Shown one piece after another: positions 26,080-34,717 of a DNA stretch of 64,000 nucleotides. The notes below the pieces were generated by a model. That model was not told the origin of the DNA and made no database searches. It worked only from the letters and a program-made list of their open reading frames with translations. The stretch lies in contig NZ_JBHTCM010000040.1 of assembly GCF_042665545.1 (NCBI RefSeq), positions 1-64,000 of the forward strand, in the 5' to 3' direction. A program made the position numbers and the translations under genes. The DNA is from Rhodocista pekingensis (GTDB taxonomy: Bacteria; Pseudomonadota; Alphaproteobacteria; Azospirillales; Azospirillaceae). Position 1 is the first letter of the stretch, and every line of letters begins with the position of its first letter.

Positions 26080-26255
26080 CGTCGTCCCCGGTGCTTCGAA
26101 TGGGTCCAGAGTGCCCGGCGCGCATGTCGCCCCGATGGACGGCGGGTGTCGCAATGTGTCGGTGTGTGTCCCGAGTGCGCGGCGCGCGTGTGGGTTGTTG
26201 TCCGGCGCGCGCGCGTGTTACGCTCCGGTCCGGTTACGCACAGAGCCCGGATGCC

Positions 26256-28595
26256 ATGTCGGCCATCCCGTCCAGCCCGACCGGCCTCGAAGAGGTCCGC
26301 CTGTCATCGGCGGCCCTGGCCCGGCGCCTGACCCTGCTCTACGTGCCGGCGCTGGTTCTGCTGGCGCTGCTGGCCTCCACCAAGTTCATCACCACCAGCC
26401 TTGTGGTCGAGGCGCAGGAGATCTTCGCGGAGGTGATCAACAGCGCCGGCCGCCAGCGCATGAAGAGCCAGCGCCTGCTGGTCCTGGTCCACGACTATCT
26501 GGATGCGCCGGACGAGGCGACCCGCAGCGACCGGCGGGCCGCCGTCGAGGACCTGATCGACCGCATGCTGGCCGCCCATGACCGGCTGCTGGGGCTGTCG
26601 CTGCCGCTGGCTCCGTTGGTCGAGCCGAGCACGGATCTGGAGAGGCTGTACCGGCAGCCGCCGCACGCCCTGGACCTCCGTCTGCACGGTTACATCGACA
26701 GGGCCAGGGCGCTGCTGGATCTTCCGGCCGGGTCCGTGGGACCCGACGATCCGGCCTGGGAGGATTTGCGACAGACCGGCACGGGGCCGCTGCTGGAGGC
26801 GCTGGAGGCAGCCGTTCAGCTCTACGAGGACGAGGCGGAGCGCAATCTGGCCGTGGTGCGGCAGGTCGAACTGGCGGTCTGGCTCGTGACCCTTGTCCTG
26901 CTGCTGGTCCTGGCCGTGGCCGTCTTCCGTCCGATGGTCGGCCTCGTGCGCCGCAACACCGCCGCGTCGGAGCAGGTGGAGACACGGCTCCTGTCGGAAT
27001 CCGCCCGCCAGTCGCAGGACATTGCCGACGAGAAGTCGCGCAACGCCGCCATCCTGGATACCGTGCCGGACGCGATCCTGACCCTGGACCAGGAGGGGCG
27101 GATCACCTCGGCGAACCGCGCCACGGAAACCATGTTCGGCTGGGATGCGGCTGCGCTGGACGGTCAGCCCTTCTCCGTCCTGATCGCCGGCGGGCCGGCG
27201 GAGGATGCCGGGGAGGCGGGCCCCCCGCCCGACGATCTGCTGCGGGCGGGCGGCGGTGTCCGCCGGCTGCCGCGCGAGCTGGAGGGGCGCCGCCGCAACG
27301 GCACCCCGTTCCCGGTCGATCTGACCGTCACCGCGGCGCGGCTGGGCGGCCGTCCCGTCCACATCGCCATGCTGCGCGATCTGACCCTGCGCCGGGCCGG
27401 GGAGGAGCGCGAGGCGGCCCTGCGCGGGCAGTTGCAGCAGGCCGACAAGCTGCGCACGGTCGGTACGCTGGCCGGCGGCATCGCACACGACTTCAACAAC
27501 GTGCTCACGCCCATCCTGGGCTATGCCGACCTGCTGCTGTCCAGCCTGCCGGAGGGCTCGCAGGACCGCGAGGATGTCGAGGTGATCCACCGGGCGGCCC
27601 GGCGGGCGCGCGACATCGTCGCCCAGATGCTGGCCTTCAGCCGCCCCGGGAGCGAGGCGCTGGGCCCCGTGCCGGTGGCCGAGGCGGTGGCGGAAAGCGT
27701 GAAGCTCCTGCGCTCCAGCCTGCCTTCGACCGTCCGGCTGACGGTCGCGCCGGTGCCGCCGGATCTGCGGGTCCGGGGGGATGCCGGCCGTCTGCAACAG
27801 GTGCTGGTCAATCTGATCAAGAATGCCGCCGACGCCTTGCAGGAGCAGGGCGGGCACATTGCCGTGACGGTCGGCATCGTCCTCCGCCCCGAGGCCGGGA
27901 CGGCGGACGGGGTGGCGGACGGGGTGGCGGGCGAGCGCCGCTGCGCCGCGATCAGCGTCGCGGATGACGGTCCCGGCATGCCCGAGTCCGTGCGCAGCCG
28001 GGTCTTCGAGCCGTTCTTCACCACCAAGCCGGCGGGCCGCGGCACCGGCCTCGGCCTTTCGGTCGCCTATGGGATCGCTTCCGCCTGGGGCGGCGACATC
28101 GCGGTGCGCTCGGTCCCGGGGGAGGGCACGACCTTCACCGTCCACCTGCCCCTGGCCGGTGATGACGGGACCGCCACCGTGGCGGGGGAGGAGGGCACGA
28201 CCCCTGCCTTCCGCGGTGCCGCCCTGGTGGTGGACGACGATCCCGATGTCCGCATCGTCGCCTGCCGCCTGCTGCGCCGGCTGGGGCTGGAGGTCGCGGC
28301 CGCGGCGGACATCGGCGAGGCGCTGGCGGATCTGGACCGCCGGGGCCTGCCGCCCGACCTGCTGCTGACCGACCACTCGATGCCCGGCGGGTCCGTGCGC
28401 CAGTTGATCGCTGCGGCCCGCGCTGCCGGCGTTCCCCGTGTCATCCAGATGAGCGGCTTCGACCTGGGGGTCGAAGCCGGGCAGATCGGGGCGGACGTCT
28501 TCGTGCGCAAGCCGCTGGCCCTGGCCAGTCTGGCGGACGCGCTCATCCGCGCCGGGGTGATGCCGCAGGAAACAATCCGACACAATCCGACATGA
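26256..28595 (+). CDS. Hybrid sensor histidine kinase with PilJ/NarX-like sensor
   Basis: The protein has 779 residues. A first membrane span (about 24-42) is followed by a helical periplasmic sensor beginning NSAGRQRMKSQR, the signature of the type IV pili/NarX-like sensor region. A second span lies at about 205-225. A PAS domain (about 260-375) and the kinase core follow, with phospho-acceptor His411 in GGIAHDFNNVLTPILGYADLL. The ATPase boxes are NLIKNAADAL, DDGPGMPE and GTGLGLSVAYG. The C-terminal receiver (from about 655) has LLTDHSMPGG and VRKPL. It is divergent from the receiver-HD-GYP operon, its likely signalling partner. Confidence 0.93.
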   Translation: MSAIPSSPTGLEEVRLSSAALARRLTLLYVPALVLLALLASTKFITTSLVVEAQEIFAEVINSAGRQRMKSQRLLVLVHDYLDAPDEATRSDRRAAVEDLIDRMLAAHDRLLGLSLPLAPLVEPSTDLERLYRQPPHALDLRLHGYIDRARALLDLPAGSVGPDDPAWEDLRQTGTGPLLEALEAAVQLYEDEAERNLAVVRQVELAVWLVTLVLLLVLAVAVFRPMVGLVRRNTAASEQVETRLLSESARQSQDIADEKSRNAAILDTVPDAILTLDQEGRITSANRATETMFGWDAAALDGQPFSVLIAGGPAEDAGEAGPPPDDLLRAGGGVRRLPRELEGRRRNGTPFPVDLTVTAARLGGRPVHIAMLRDLTLRRAGEEREAALRGQLQQADKLRTVGTLAGGIAHDFNNVLTPILGYADLLLSSLPEGSQDREDVEVIHRAARRARDIVAQMLAFSRPGSEALGPVPVAEAVAESVKLLRSSLPSTVRLTVAPVPPDLRVRGDAGRLQQVLVNLIKNAADALQEQGGHIAVTVGIVLRPEAGTADGVADGVAGERRCAAISVADDGPGMPESVRSRVFEPFFTTKPAGRGTGLGLSVAYGIASAWGGDIAVRSVPGEGTTFTVHLPLAGDDGTATVAGEEGTTPAFRGAALVVDDDPDVRIVACRLLRRLGLEVAAAADIGEALADLDRRGLPPDLLLTDHSMPGGSVRQLIAAARAAGVPRVIQMSGFDLGVEAGQIGADVFVRKPLALASLADALIRAGVMPQETIRHNPT

Positions 28596-28666
28596 GCCGT
28601 CCATTCCGGCGACACCGGGATCGTGCATGATGGCTCCTGCGCTGCCGCATCAGGAAAGCCATCTCC

Positions 28667-29035
28667 ATGCCAGCCGCCCTCGTGGTGGACGACGATCCCG
28701 ATATCCGCCGGCTGCTCCGCCGGCTTCTGCATCAGCGCGGCTGGTCCGTCCGGGAAGCCGCCAGCGGCGGTGAAGGGGTGGCCGCCGTCCGGGACAGCCC
28801 GCCCGACCTCCTGTTCACCGACATCTTCATGGCCGGGGGCACCGGCATCGACCTGCTGCACGCCCTCGACCCGCGCCGGGCGGGTCTGGCCGTCATCGTG
28901 ATGAGTGGGGACAGTCATCATGACGGGATCGACCAGTTCCAGCTCGCCCTCAGCCTGGGTGCCCGCGCCACCCTGCCCAAGCCGTTCGACGCCGCCATGA
29001 TCGACGCCATCCTCCAGGCGCATCTCCCTCGATAG
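28667..29035 (+). CDS. Single-domain response regulator
   Basis: This 122-residue CheY-like protein has a complete receiver: VVDDDPDIRR, acceptor Asp in LLFTDIFMAGGTG, Ser in IVMSGDS and Lys in LPKPFD. There is no output domain. The opening residues and codons are nearly the same as the receiver of the hybrid kinase immediately upstream, so it probably arose by local duplication. It is 71 bases after the kinase gene and likely relays its signal, perhaps to the chemoreceptor or the HD-GYP enzyme. Confidence 0.9.
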   Translation: MPAALVVDDDPDIRRLLRRLLHQRGWSVREAASGGEGVAAVRDSPPDLLFTDIFMAGGTGIDLLHALDPRRAGLAVIVMSGDSHHDGIDQFQLALSLGARATLPKPFDAAMIDAILQAHLPR

Positions 29036-29258
29036 GAAACCCGGCATCCTTCTGGTGATGGGAAAGAGGTGGCATAAGAAAGCCCTGTCCGGTTCATGTC
29101 TTCCGTGTCCGGCGGGCGATGGCCTTGGGAAATTTCCAGAGTCCAGAAAGACAAGACCGGTTAACGGGGCAGTAACTCCTGGTGTCCTAACCTTGCGCGT
29201 TCCGGGGCGATGAAATCCGACGCAGATCGGGGCTCGTCAGAAATGCTGGGGTGGGCCG

Positions 29259-30935
29259 ATGAAGAATCTCAAGATCTCCGTGAAGATCATGGGCGTGGTC
29301 GCGCTCATGCTTCTGATCTGCGTGGTGATTTCTGCATTCTCCGGTATGAAACTGCGCTCGATTGATGCGCGCTACGCCAGCCTTATTGCCAGCGAAGTAG
29401 AGGCCGCGACCTGGGGGCCCCGTCTGACGGTCACGACCATGCGGGTCGGGCGCAACATGTACAAGGCCATCGCCGTGACCGACAAGGGCGAGCGGGCGAC
29501 GGTCGCGCAGTCGACGAAGGAGCTGAGCGACGCCTTCGCCCAGCGGGTGGCGACGCTGGTCAGCATCATGCCGTCGCTGGCGGGGGATGCGGCCGAGCTG
29601 CAACGTCTGTTCGACGGCATGATGGCCCATGTTCCGGCCATCCATGCGGCGCTGGACCGGGGCGATGTGGCCGCCGCCAACGGGTTGATGGCCGAGAAGT
29701 TCGATCCGGCCCTCGACAGGGTGCGGGATGCGACCATCGCCCTGACCGATGATCTGAAGCGACGGATGGCCGAGGCCTCCGCAGCGGCGACCGAGGGGTC
29801 CTGGGCGGCGATCCGGCTGCTGGCCGCGATCACGCTGGTCGGCGTCGTGGCGGCGGCCGTGGCGGCCCAGATCATCTCCCGGCGCGGCATTGCCGGCCCT
29901 CTCCTGGGCCTTGCCGCCGCCATGCGCGATCTGGCGGCCGGCAATCTCGACCGGACCGTGGACGGCAGCGACCGTGGCGACGAGGTCGGGATGATGGCCA
30001 AGGCGCTGGAGGTGTTCAAGCAGGGTGCGCTCGAACAGCGCCGGCTGGAGGCCGCGCAGCGGCAGGAACAGGCGGCCAGACAGGCCCGGGCCGCGGAGAT
30101 CGAGCGTCTGGTCCGGCAGTTCGACCAGGCCGTGGGCGGCGTCCTCGACCGCGTCGGCGGGTCCGCGACGGACCTCAGCCGCACGGCCGACGGCATGGCC
30201 AGTCTGGCGGACCAGACCAACCAGCAGGCCGGCGCTTCCGCCGCGGCGGCCGAGCAGACCTCGGCCAACGTGCAGACCGTCGCCTCCGCGGCGGAGGAGA
30301 TGACGGCCTCCATCCAGGAGATCAGCCGCCAGATGGCCCGCTCCAACAGCGTCGCCGCGCAGGCGGCCGAGGAGGCGGAGCAGACCATGGCCACGGTCCA
30401 GAATCTGGCCGAGGCGGCGGCCCGCATCGGTGACGTGGTCCGGCTGATCCAGGACATCGCCAGCCAGACCAACCTGCTGGCGTTGAATGCGACGATCGAG
30501 GCGGCGCGGGCCGGCGATGCCGGCAAGGGCTTCGCCATCGTGGCCAGCGAAGTGAAGGCCCTGGCCAACCAGACGGCGAGCGCGACCGAGGATATCTCGG
30601 CCCAGATCTCCAGCGTGCAGAGCGCGACCGACGGCACGGTCGCCGCCATCGGACGGATCGGGGCGACGATCACCAGCATGAACCAGATCGCCTCCTCCAT
30701 CGCCTCGGCCATCGAGGAACAGAACGCCACCACGTCCGAGATCACCCGCAACGTGCAGCAGGCGGCCCAGGGCACCCAGGAGGTCACGGAGAACATCGTG
30801 CAGGTGAAGGAGGCCGCGGTGCAGACGGGGGCCGCCGCCGGCCGCTTCCTCAGCGCGTCCCACGACCTGTCCCGCGATGCCGAGGCCCTGCGCCGTCAGG
30901 TCGCCGACTTCCTGACGGCGATCCGGGCGGCATAG
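29259..30935 (+). CDS. Methyl-accepting chemotaxis protein
   Basis: The protein has 558 residues. It has a short cytoplasmic start, a first span at about 7-29, a roughly 155-residue periplasmic four-helix-type sensor, and a second span at about 188-208. A HAMP domain (AMRDLAAGNLDRTVDG) follows, then a signalling domain whose hairpin tip reads IQDIASQTNLLALNATIEAARAGDAGKGFAIVA-like and is fully canonical. The C terminus has no CheR/CheB-binding pentapeptide. It would signal to a CheA-CheW array; the ligand is unknown. The upstream 223 bases hold no feature I can name. Confidence 0.95.
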   Translation: MKNLKISVKIMGVVALMLLICVVISAFSGMKLRSIDARYASLIASEVEAATWGPRLTVTTMRVGRNMYKAIAVTDKGERATVAQSTKELSDAFAQRVATLVSIMPSLAGDAAELQRLFDGMMAHVPAIHAALDRGDVAAANGLMAEKFDPALDRVRDATIALTDDLKRRMAEASAAATEGSWAAIRLLAAITLVGVVAAAVAAQIISRRGIAGPLLGLAAAMRDLAAGNLDRTVDGSDRGDEVGMMAKALEVFKQGALEQRRLEAAQRQEQAARQARAAEIERLVRQFDQAVGGVLDRVGGSATDLSRTADGMASLADQTNQQAGASAAAAEQTSANVQTVASAAEEMTASIQEISRQMARSNSVAAQAAEEAEQTMATVQNLAEAAARIGDVVRLIQDIASQTNLLALNATIEAARAGDAGKGFAIVASEVKALANQTASATEDISAQISSVQSATDGTVAAIGRIGATITSMNQIASSIASAIEEQNATTSEITRNVQQAAQGTQEVTENIVQVKEAAVQTGAAAGRFLSASHDLSRDAEALRRQVADFLTAIRAA

Positions 30936-30986
30936 GGGCGGCACAGGGGAGGGCGGCGCGGTGGGGTATGGGCCCTCCGCGCCGGC

Positions 30987-31931
30987 TCAGGCCGTCGGCT
31001 GACGGCCGGTGTGCCGGCGGGCCAGGTCGTCGATGATGGACTGGCCGCGCTCCTGCATGAACTGGCGGAACTGGCTGTGGACCGGCAGCAGCGGCAGGCT
31101 GCGACGGTGGACCACGTACCAGGCGCGCATCAGCGGCAGCCCCTCGATGTCCAGCTCGCGCAGGAGGCCGATGCCCAGCTCAAGCTGGATGGTGTGGCGC
31201 GAGATCAGGGCGATGCCGATGCCGGCCATCACCGCCTGCTTGATCATCTCGTTGCTGCTGGTGGTCATGGCGATCCGCGGCGTCAGGCCCTGGCTGCGGA
31301 AGAAGCCGTCCATCAGCGCCCGGGTGCCCGACCCCTCCTCGCGCACGATGAAGCGCTCGCTCTCCAGATCGTGCAGCCGCAGCCGCCCGCCCCTGGTCAG
31401 CGGATGGTTGGGGGCGGCGATGATGGTCGAGGGGTGGTTGGCGAAGGCCACCGACTCGACCACCTCGGCCGAGGGCCGGCCCATGATGGCGATGTCCACG
31501 TCGCCCTTGATGACGGCCGCATGAATCTTGCGGCGGTTGCCGTCCTGCAAGGTGATGGTCACGCCCGGCCGCTCCGCCTGGAAGCGCGACAGCAGGTGCG
31601 GCACAATGTACTTGGCCGTGCTGACCAGCCCCAGCGTCACACTGCCGCCGGTGCTGCCGCGCAGCGCCTCCATCTGCTGGTCGGCGTCGTTCAGCTCCTT
31701 CAGGATCACCGTGGCATGGTCCAGCAGTGCCGCCCCGGCATCGGTCAGCACCACGCTGCGGCCGACCCGCTCGAACAGCGGGAATCCGCACAGCCCCTCT
31801 ATCTGCTTGATCTGGAAGGAGATCGCGCCCGGCGTCAGGCGGAACTGCTCGGCCACCCGGGCGAAGGACAGCGTGCGCGCGGCCGCCGCGAAGATCTGGA
31901 GCTGCCGGATCGTGGCGTTGCGGATGGACAT
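30987..31931 (-). CDS. cbbR: LysR-family Calvin-cycle regulator CbbR
   Basis: The protein has 314 residues. It has the LysR helix-turn-helix at about 5-62 (ATIRQLQIFAAAARTLSFAR, TPGAISFQIKQIEGLCG) and a periplasmic-binding-like effector domain. CbbR activates cbb operons in response to ribulose bisphosphate, phosphoenolpyruvate or NADPH, depending on species. The gene is divergent from cbbL with a 129-base shared control region, as in most autotrophic proteobacteria. The N-terminal part of the helix-turn-helix matches CbbR rather than general LysR proteins. Confidence 0.93.
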   Translation of the reverse strand: MSIRNATIRQLQIFAAAARTLSFARVAEQFRLTPGAISFQIKQIEGLCGFPLFERVGRSVVLTDAGAALLDHATVILKELNDADQQMEALRGSTGGSVTLGLVSTAKYIVPHLLSRFQAERPGVTITLQDGNRRKIHAAVIKGDVDIAIMGRPSAEVVESVAFANHPSTIIAAPNHPLTRGGRLRLHDLESERFIVREEGSGTRALMDGFFRSQGLTPRIAMTTSSNEMIKQAVMAGIGIALISRHTIQLELGIGLLRELDIEGLPLMRAWYVVHRRSLPLLPVHSQFRQFMQERGQSIIDDLARRHTGRQPTA

Positions 31932-31944
31932 GGCCGACCCCGAG

Positions 31945-31968
31945 ATCGTTTAGGGATCCCTCAACGAT
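31945..31968. promoter_or_regulatory. 24-bp palindrome, candidate CbbR operator
   Basis: The two 12-base arms ATCGTTTAGGGA and TCCCTCAACGAT are complementary at 11 of 12 positions with no spacer; the one mismatch is T31951 against C31962. The site begins 14 bases upstream of the cbbR start codon and lies 92 bases from cbbL. It contains a T-N11/12-A LysR-type core. It is a strong candidate for the CbbR site, controlling both cbbR and the divergent operon. Confidence 0.6.
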
Positions 31969-32060
31969 ACCGCCAGTCCATTTGAATTGTCCTCGATAAA
32001 ATCCCCAGCTAGGGTGCGGCCATCGAGGAAATGCCTCAGCAACCAATAGGGGTAGTCGCC

Positions 32061-33524
32061 ATGGATACCCGTGTTTCCGGTGATCAGCTGGACGCAAAGG
32101 CCCGCTACAAGCCGGGCGTGTTGAAGTACCGGCAGATGGGGTACTGGGTCCCCGACTACGAACCTAAGGACACGGACGTCCTCGCCGTCTTCCGCATCAC
32201 GCCGCAGGACGGCGTGGATGCCGAGGAGGCCGCGGCGGCTGTCGCTGGCGAGTCCTCCACCGCCACCTGGACGGTGGTCTGGACCGACCGCCTGACCAAC
32301 TGCGACCATTACCGGGCCAAGGCCTACCGCGTCGATCCCGTCCCGGGCTCGCCGGGCCAGTATTTCGCGTACATCGCCTATGACCTCGACCTGTTCGAGG
32401 AAGGCTCGATCGCCAACCTGACCGCCTCGATCATCGGCAACGTCTTCGGCTTCAAGCCGCTGAAGGCCCTGCGCCTTGAAGACATGCGCATCCCCGTCGC
32501 CTATCTGAAGACCTTCCAGGGTCCGGCGACCGGCATCGTGGTGGAGCGCGAGCGCCTGAACGTCTATGGCCGCCCGCTGCTGGGCGCCACGATGAAGCCG
32601 AAGCTGGGCCTCTCGGGCCGCAACTACGGCCGCGTCGTCTATGAGGCGTTGAAGGGCGGTCTCGACTTCACGAAGGACGACGAGAACATCAACTCGCAGC
32701 CCTTCATGCACTGGCGCGACCGCTTCCTCTACTGCATGGAAGGCGTCAACCGCGCCATGGCGGAGACGGGGGAGGTGAAGGGCACCTACCTGAACGTCAC
32801 CGCCGCCACCATGGAGGACATGTACGAGCGCGCCGAGTTCGCCAAGGAGCTGGGCAGCGTCATCATCATGATCGATCTGGTGATCGGCTACACCGCCATC
32901 CAGTCCATGGCGAAGTGGGCCCGCAAGAACGACATGATCCTGCACCTGCACCGGGCGGGCCACTCGACCTACACCCGGCAGAAGTCGCACGGCGTGTCGT
33001 TCCGTGTCATCGCCAAGTGGATGCGCATGGCCGGCGTCGATCACATCCATGCCGGCACCGTCGTCGGCAAGCTGGAGGGTGACCCCAATGTCATCCGCGG
33101 CGTCTACGACACCTGCCGCGAGACGCATGTGCCGCAGAATCTCCAGCACGGCATCTTCTTCGACCAGCCCTGGGCCAGCCTGAAGAAGCTGATGCCGGTG
33201 GCCTCGGGCGGCATCCATGCCGGCCAGATGCACCAGCTCCTGACCTATCTGGGCGAAGACGTGGTGTTGCAGTTCGGCGGCGGCACGATCGGCCATCCGG
33301 AGGGCATCCAGGCCGGCGCGACGGCGAACCGCGTGGCGCTGGAGGCGATGGTGAAGGCCCGCAACGAGGGCCGCGACATCTGGAACGAGGGGCCGCAGAT
33401 CCTTCAGGACGCCGCCCGCTGGTGCGGCCCGCTGCGCGCCGCGCTGGAGACGTGGAAGGACGTCACCTTCGACTACGCCTCCACCGACAGCGTCGATTTC
33501 GTTCCCACCCCCACGCCCGCCTGA
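32061..33524 (+). CDS. cbbL: RuBisCO large subunit, red-type form I
   Basis: CbbL has 487 residues. Active-site residues are all present: Lys179 in GATMKPKLGLS, the carbamylated Lys205 in DFTKDDEN, and loop-6 Lys337 in AGTVVGKLEGD. The GGLDFTKDDENINSQPF stretch and the MDTR start mark the red lineage (forms IC/ID) rather than the green one. The enzyme fixes CO2 onto ribulose 1,5-bisphosphate as an L8S8 complex. An in-frame ATG at 32031 would add ten residues absent from relatives. It is first in cbbLSEXFPTAZY. Confidence 0.98.
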   Translation: MDTRVSGDQLDAKARYKPGVLKYRQMGYWVPDYEPKDTDVLAVFRITPQDGVDAEEAAAAVAGESSTATWTVVWTDRLTNCDHYRAKAYRVDPVPGSPGQYFAYIAYDLDLFEEGSIANLTASIIGNVFGFKPLKALRLEDMRIPVAYLKTFQGPATGIVVERERLNVYGRPLLGATMKPKLGLSGRNYGRVVYEALKGGLDFTKDDENINSQPFMHWRDRFLYCMEGVNRAMAETGEVKGTYLNVTAATMEDMYERAEFAKELGSVIIMIDLVIGYTAIQSMAKWARKNDMILHLHRAGHSTYTRQKSHGVSFRVIAKWMRMAGVDHIHAGTVVGKLEGDPNVIRGVYDTCRETHVPQNLQHGIFFDQPWASLKKLMPVASGGIHAGQMHQLLTYLGEDVVLQFGGGTIGHPEGIQAGATANRVALEAMVKARNEGRDIWNEGPQILQDAARWCGPLRAALETWKDVTFDYASTDSVDFVPTPTPA

Positions 33525-33555
33525 TCGCGGCGGATTGCAGAAGAGGACCAGACCC

Positions 33556-33996
33556 ATGCGGTTGACCCAAGGCCAATTCTCCTTCCTGCCGGACCTGACC
33601 GACGCGGAGATCTCCAAGCAGGTGCAGTACGCCCTTGAGCAGGGCTGGGCGGTGGCGGTCGAGTACACGGACGATCCGCACCCGCGCAACTACTACTGGC
33701 ATATGTGGGGCACGCCCATGTTCGACCTCCGCGACGCCAAGGGTGTCGTGATGGAGATCGACGCCTGCCGCAAGGCCCACCCGGACATGTATGTCAAGGT
33801 GCTGGCCTTCGACAGCTCGGAAGGGTTCGAGTCCGTGCGCATGTCGTTCATCGTCAACCGCCCCGCCGAGGAGCCCGGCTTCGAGCTGGTGCGCGACGAG
33901 GGCGCGGGCCGGCAGGTCCACTACACGATCCGCAGCTACGCCACGTCCAGCCCCGCGGGGCGGCGTTATCAGGCGGGGACGGGAAATGGCCGATAG
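33556..33996 (+). CDS. cbbS: RuBisCO small subunit, red-type form I
   Basis: CbbS has 146 residues, starting MRLTQGQFSFLPDLTDAEI. Its C-terminal extension (RQVHYTIRSYATSSPAGRRY) is the beta-hairpin found only in red-type small subunits, where it helps assemble L8S8 without separate chaperones. The start at 33556 follows an AGAGGA ribosome site. Its last 11 bases overlap the start of cbbE. Confidence 0.96.
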   Translation: MRLTQGQFSFLPDLTDAEISKQVQYALEQGWAVAVEYTDDPHPRNYYWHMWGTPMFDLRDAKGVVMEIDACRKAHPDMYVKVLAFDSSEGFESVRMSFIVNRPAEEPGFELVRDEGAGRQVHYTIRSYATSSPAGRRYQAGTGNGR

Positions 33997-34717
33997 GCCC
34001 CCGCGGCGTCATCGCCTCGCCCCCTCCATCCTCTCGGCCGACTTCGCGCGGCTGGGGGAGGAGGTGCAGCGGGTCGTGGAGGCCGGGTGCGACGTCATCC
34101 ATTTCGACGTGATGGACAACCATTACGTGCCCAACCTCACGATCGGCCCGCTGGTCTGCGAGGCGATCCGGCCCTGCACCAAGGCGCCCATCGACGTGCA
34201 CCTGATGGTGCGCCCGGTGGACGCCCTGGTGCCCATGTTCGCCAAGGCCGGCGCCGACATCATCAGCTTCCATCCGGAAGCGTCGGATCATGTGGACCGC
34301 ACCCTGGCGCTGATCCGCGACCAGGGCTGCCGCGCCGGGTTGGTTCTCAACCCGGCGACGCCGCTCCATCATCTCGACCATGTGATGGACCGGCTGGACC
34401 TGATCCTGGTGATGTCGGTCAATCCCGGCTTCGGCGGGCAGTCCTTCATTCCGTCGGCGCTCGACAAGATCGCCGCCATCCGCCGCCGCATCGACGCCCA
34501 CACCGAACGCACGGGGGCGGAGATCTGGCTGGAGGTGGATGGCGGCATCAAGCCGTCCAACATCCGCGCGGTGGCGGATGCCGGGGCGGACACCTTCGTC
34601 GCCGGGTCCGCCATCTTCGGCGCCCGCGATGCCGATGGCGGCTACCATGAGGTGGTGCGCGCCCTGCGCGCCGCGCTGGAGGATGCGCCGGCCAGCACCG
34701 GCGGGAGGTCGGCATGA
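33986..34717 (+). CDS. cbbE: Ribulose-phosphate 3-epimerase
   Basis: The protein has 243 residues and is a TIM barrel with the family motifs APSILSADFARLGEE, HFDVMDNHYVPNLTIGP, MSVNPGFGGQSF and VDGGI. It interconverts ribulose 5-phosphate and xylulose 5-phosphate in the regenerative part of the Calvin cycle. The ATG at 33986 lies inside the end of cbbS (11-base overlap); its stop overlaps the cbbX ATG in ATGA. Confidence 0.96.
   Translation: MADRPPRRHRLAPSILSADFARLGEEVQRVVEAGCDVIHFDVMDNHYVPNLTIGPLVCEAIRPCTKAPIDVHLMVRPVDALVPMFAKAGADIISFHPEASDHVDRTLALIRDQGCRAGLVLNPATPLHHLDHVMDRLDLILVMSVNPGFGGQSFIPSALDKIAAIRRRIDAHTERTGAEIWLEVDGGIKPSNIRAVADAGADTFVAGSAIFGARDADGGYHEVVRALRAALEDAPASTGGRSA

Noticed and set aside
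29036..29258. Sigma-54 promoter upstream of the chemoreceptor (TGGCA near 29070)
   Set aside because: The spacing between the GG and GC elements is one base short of the strict sigma-54 requirement.
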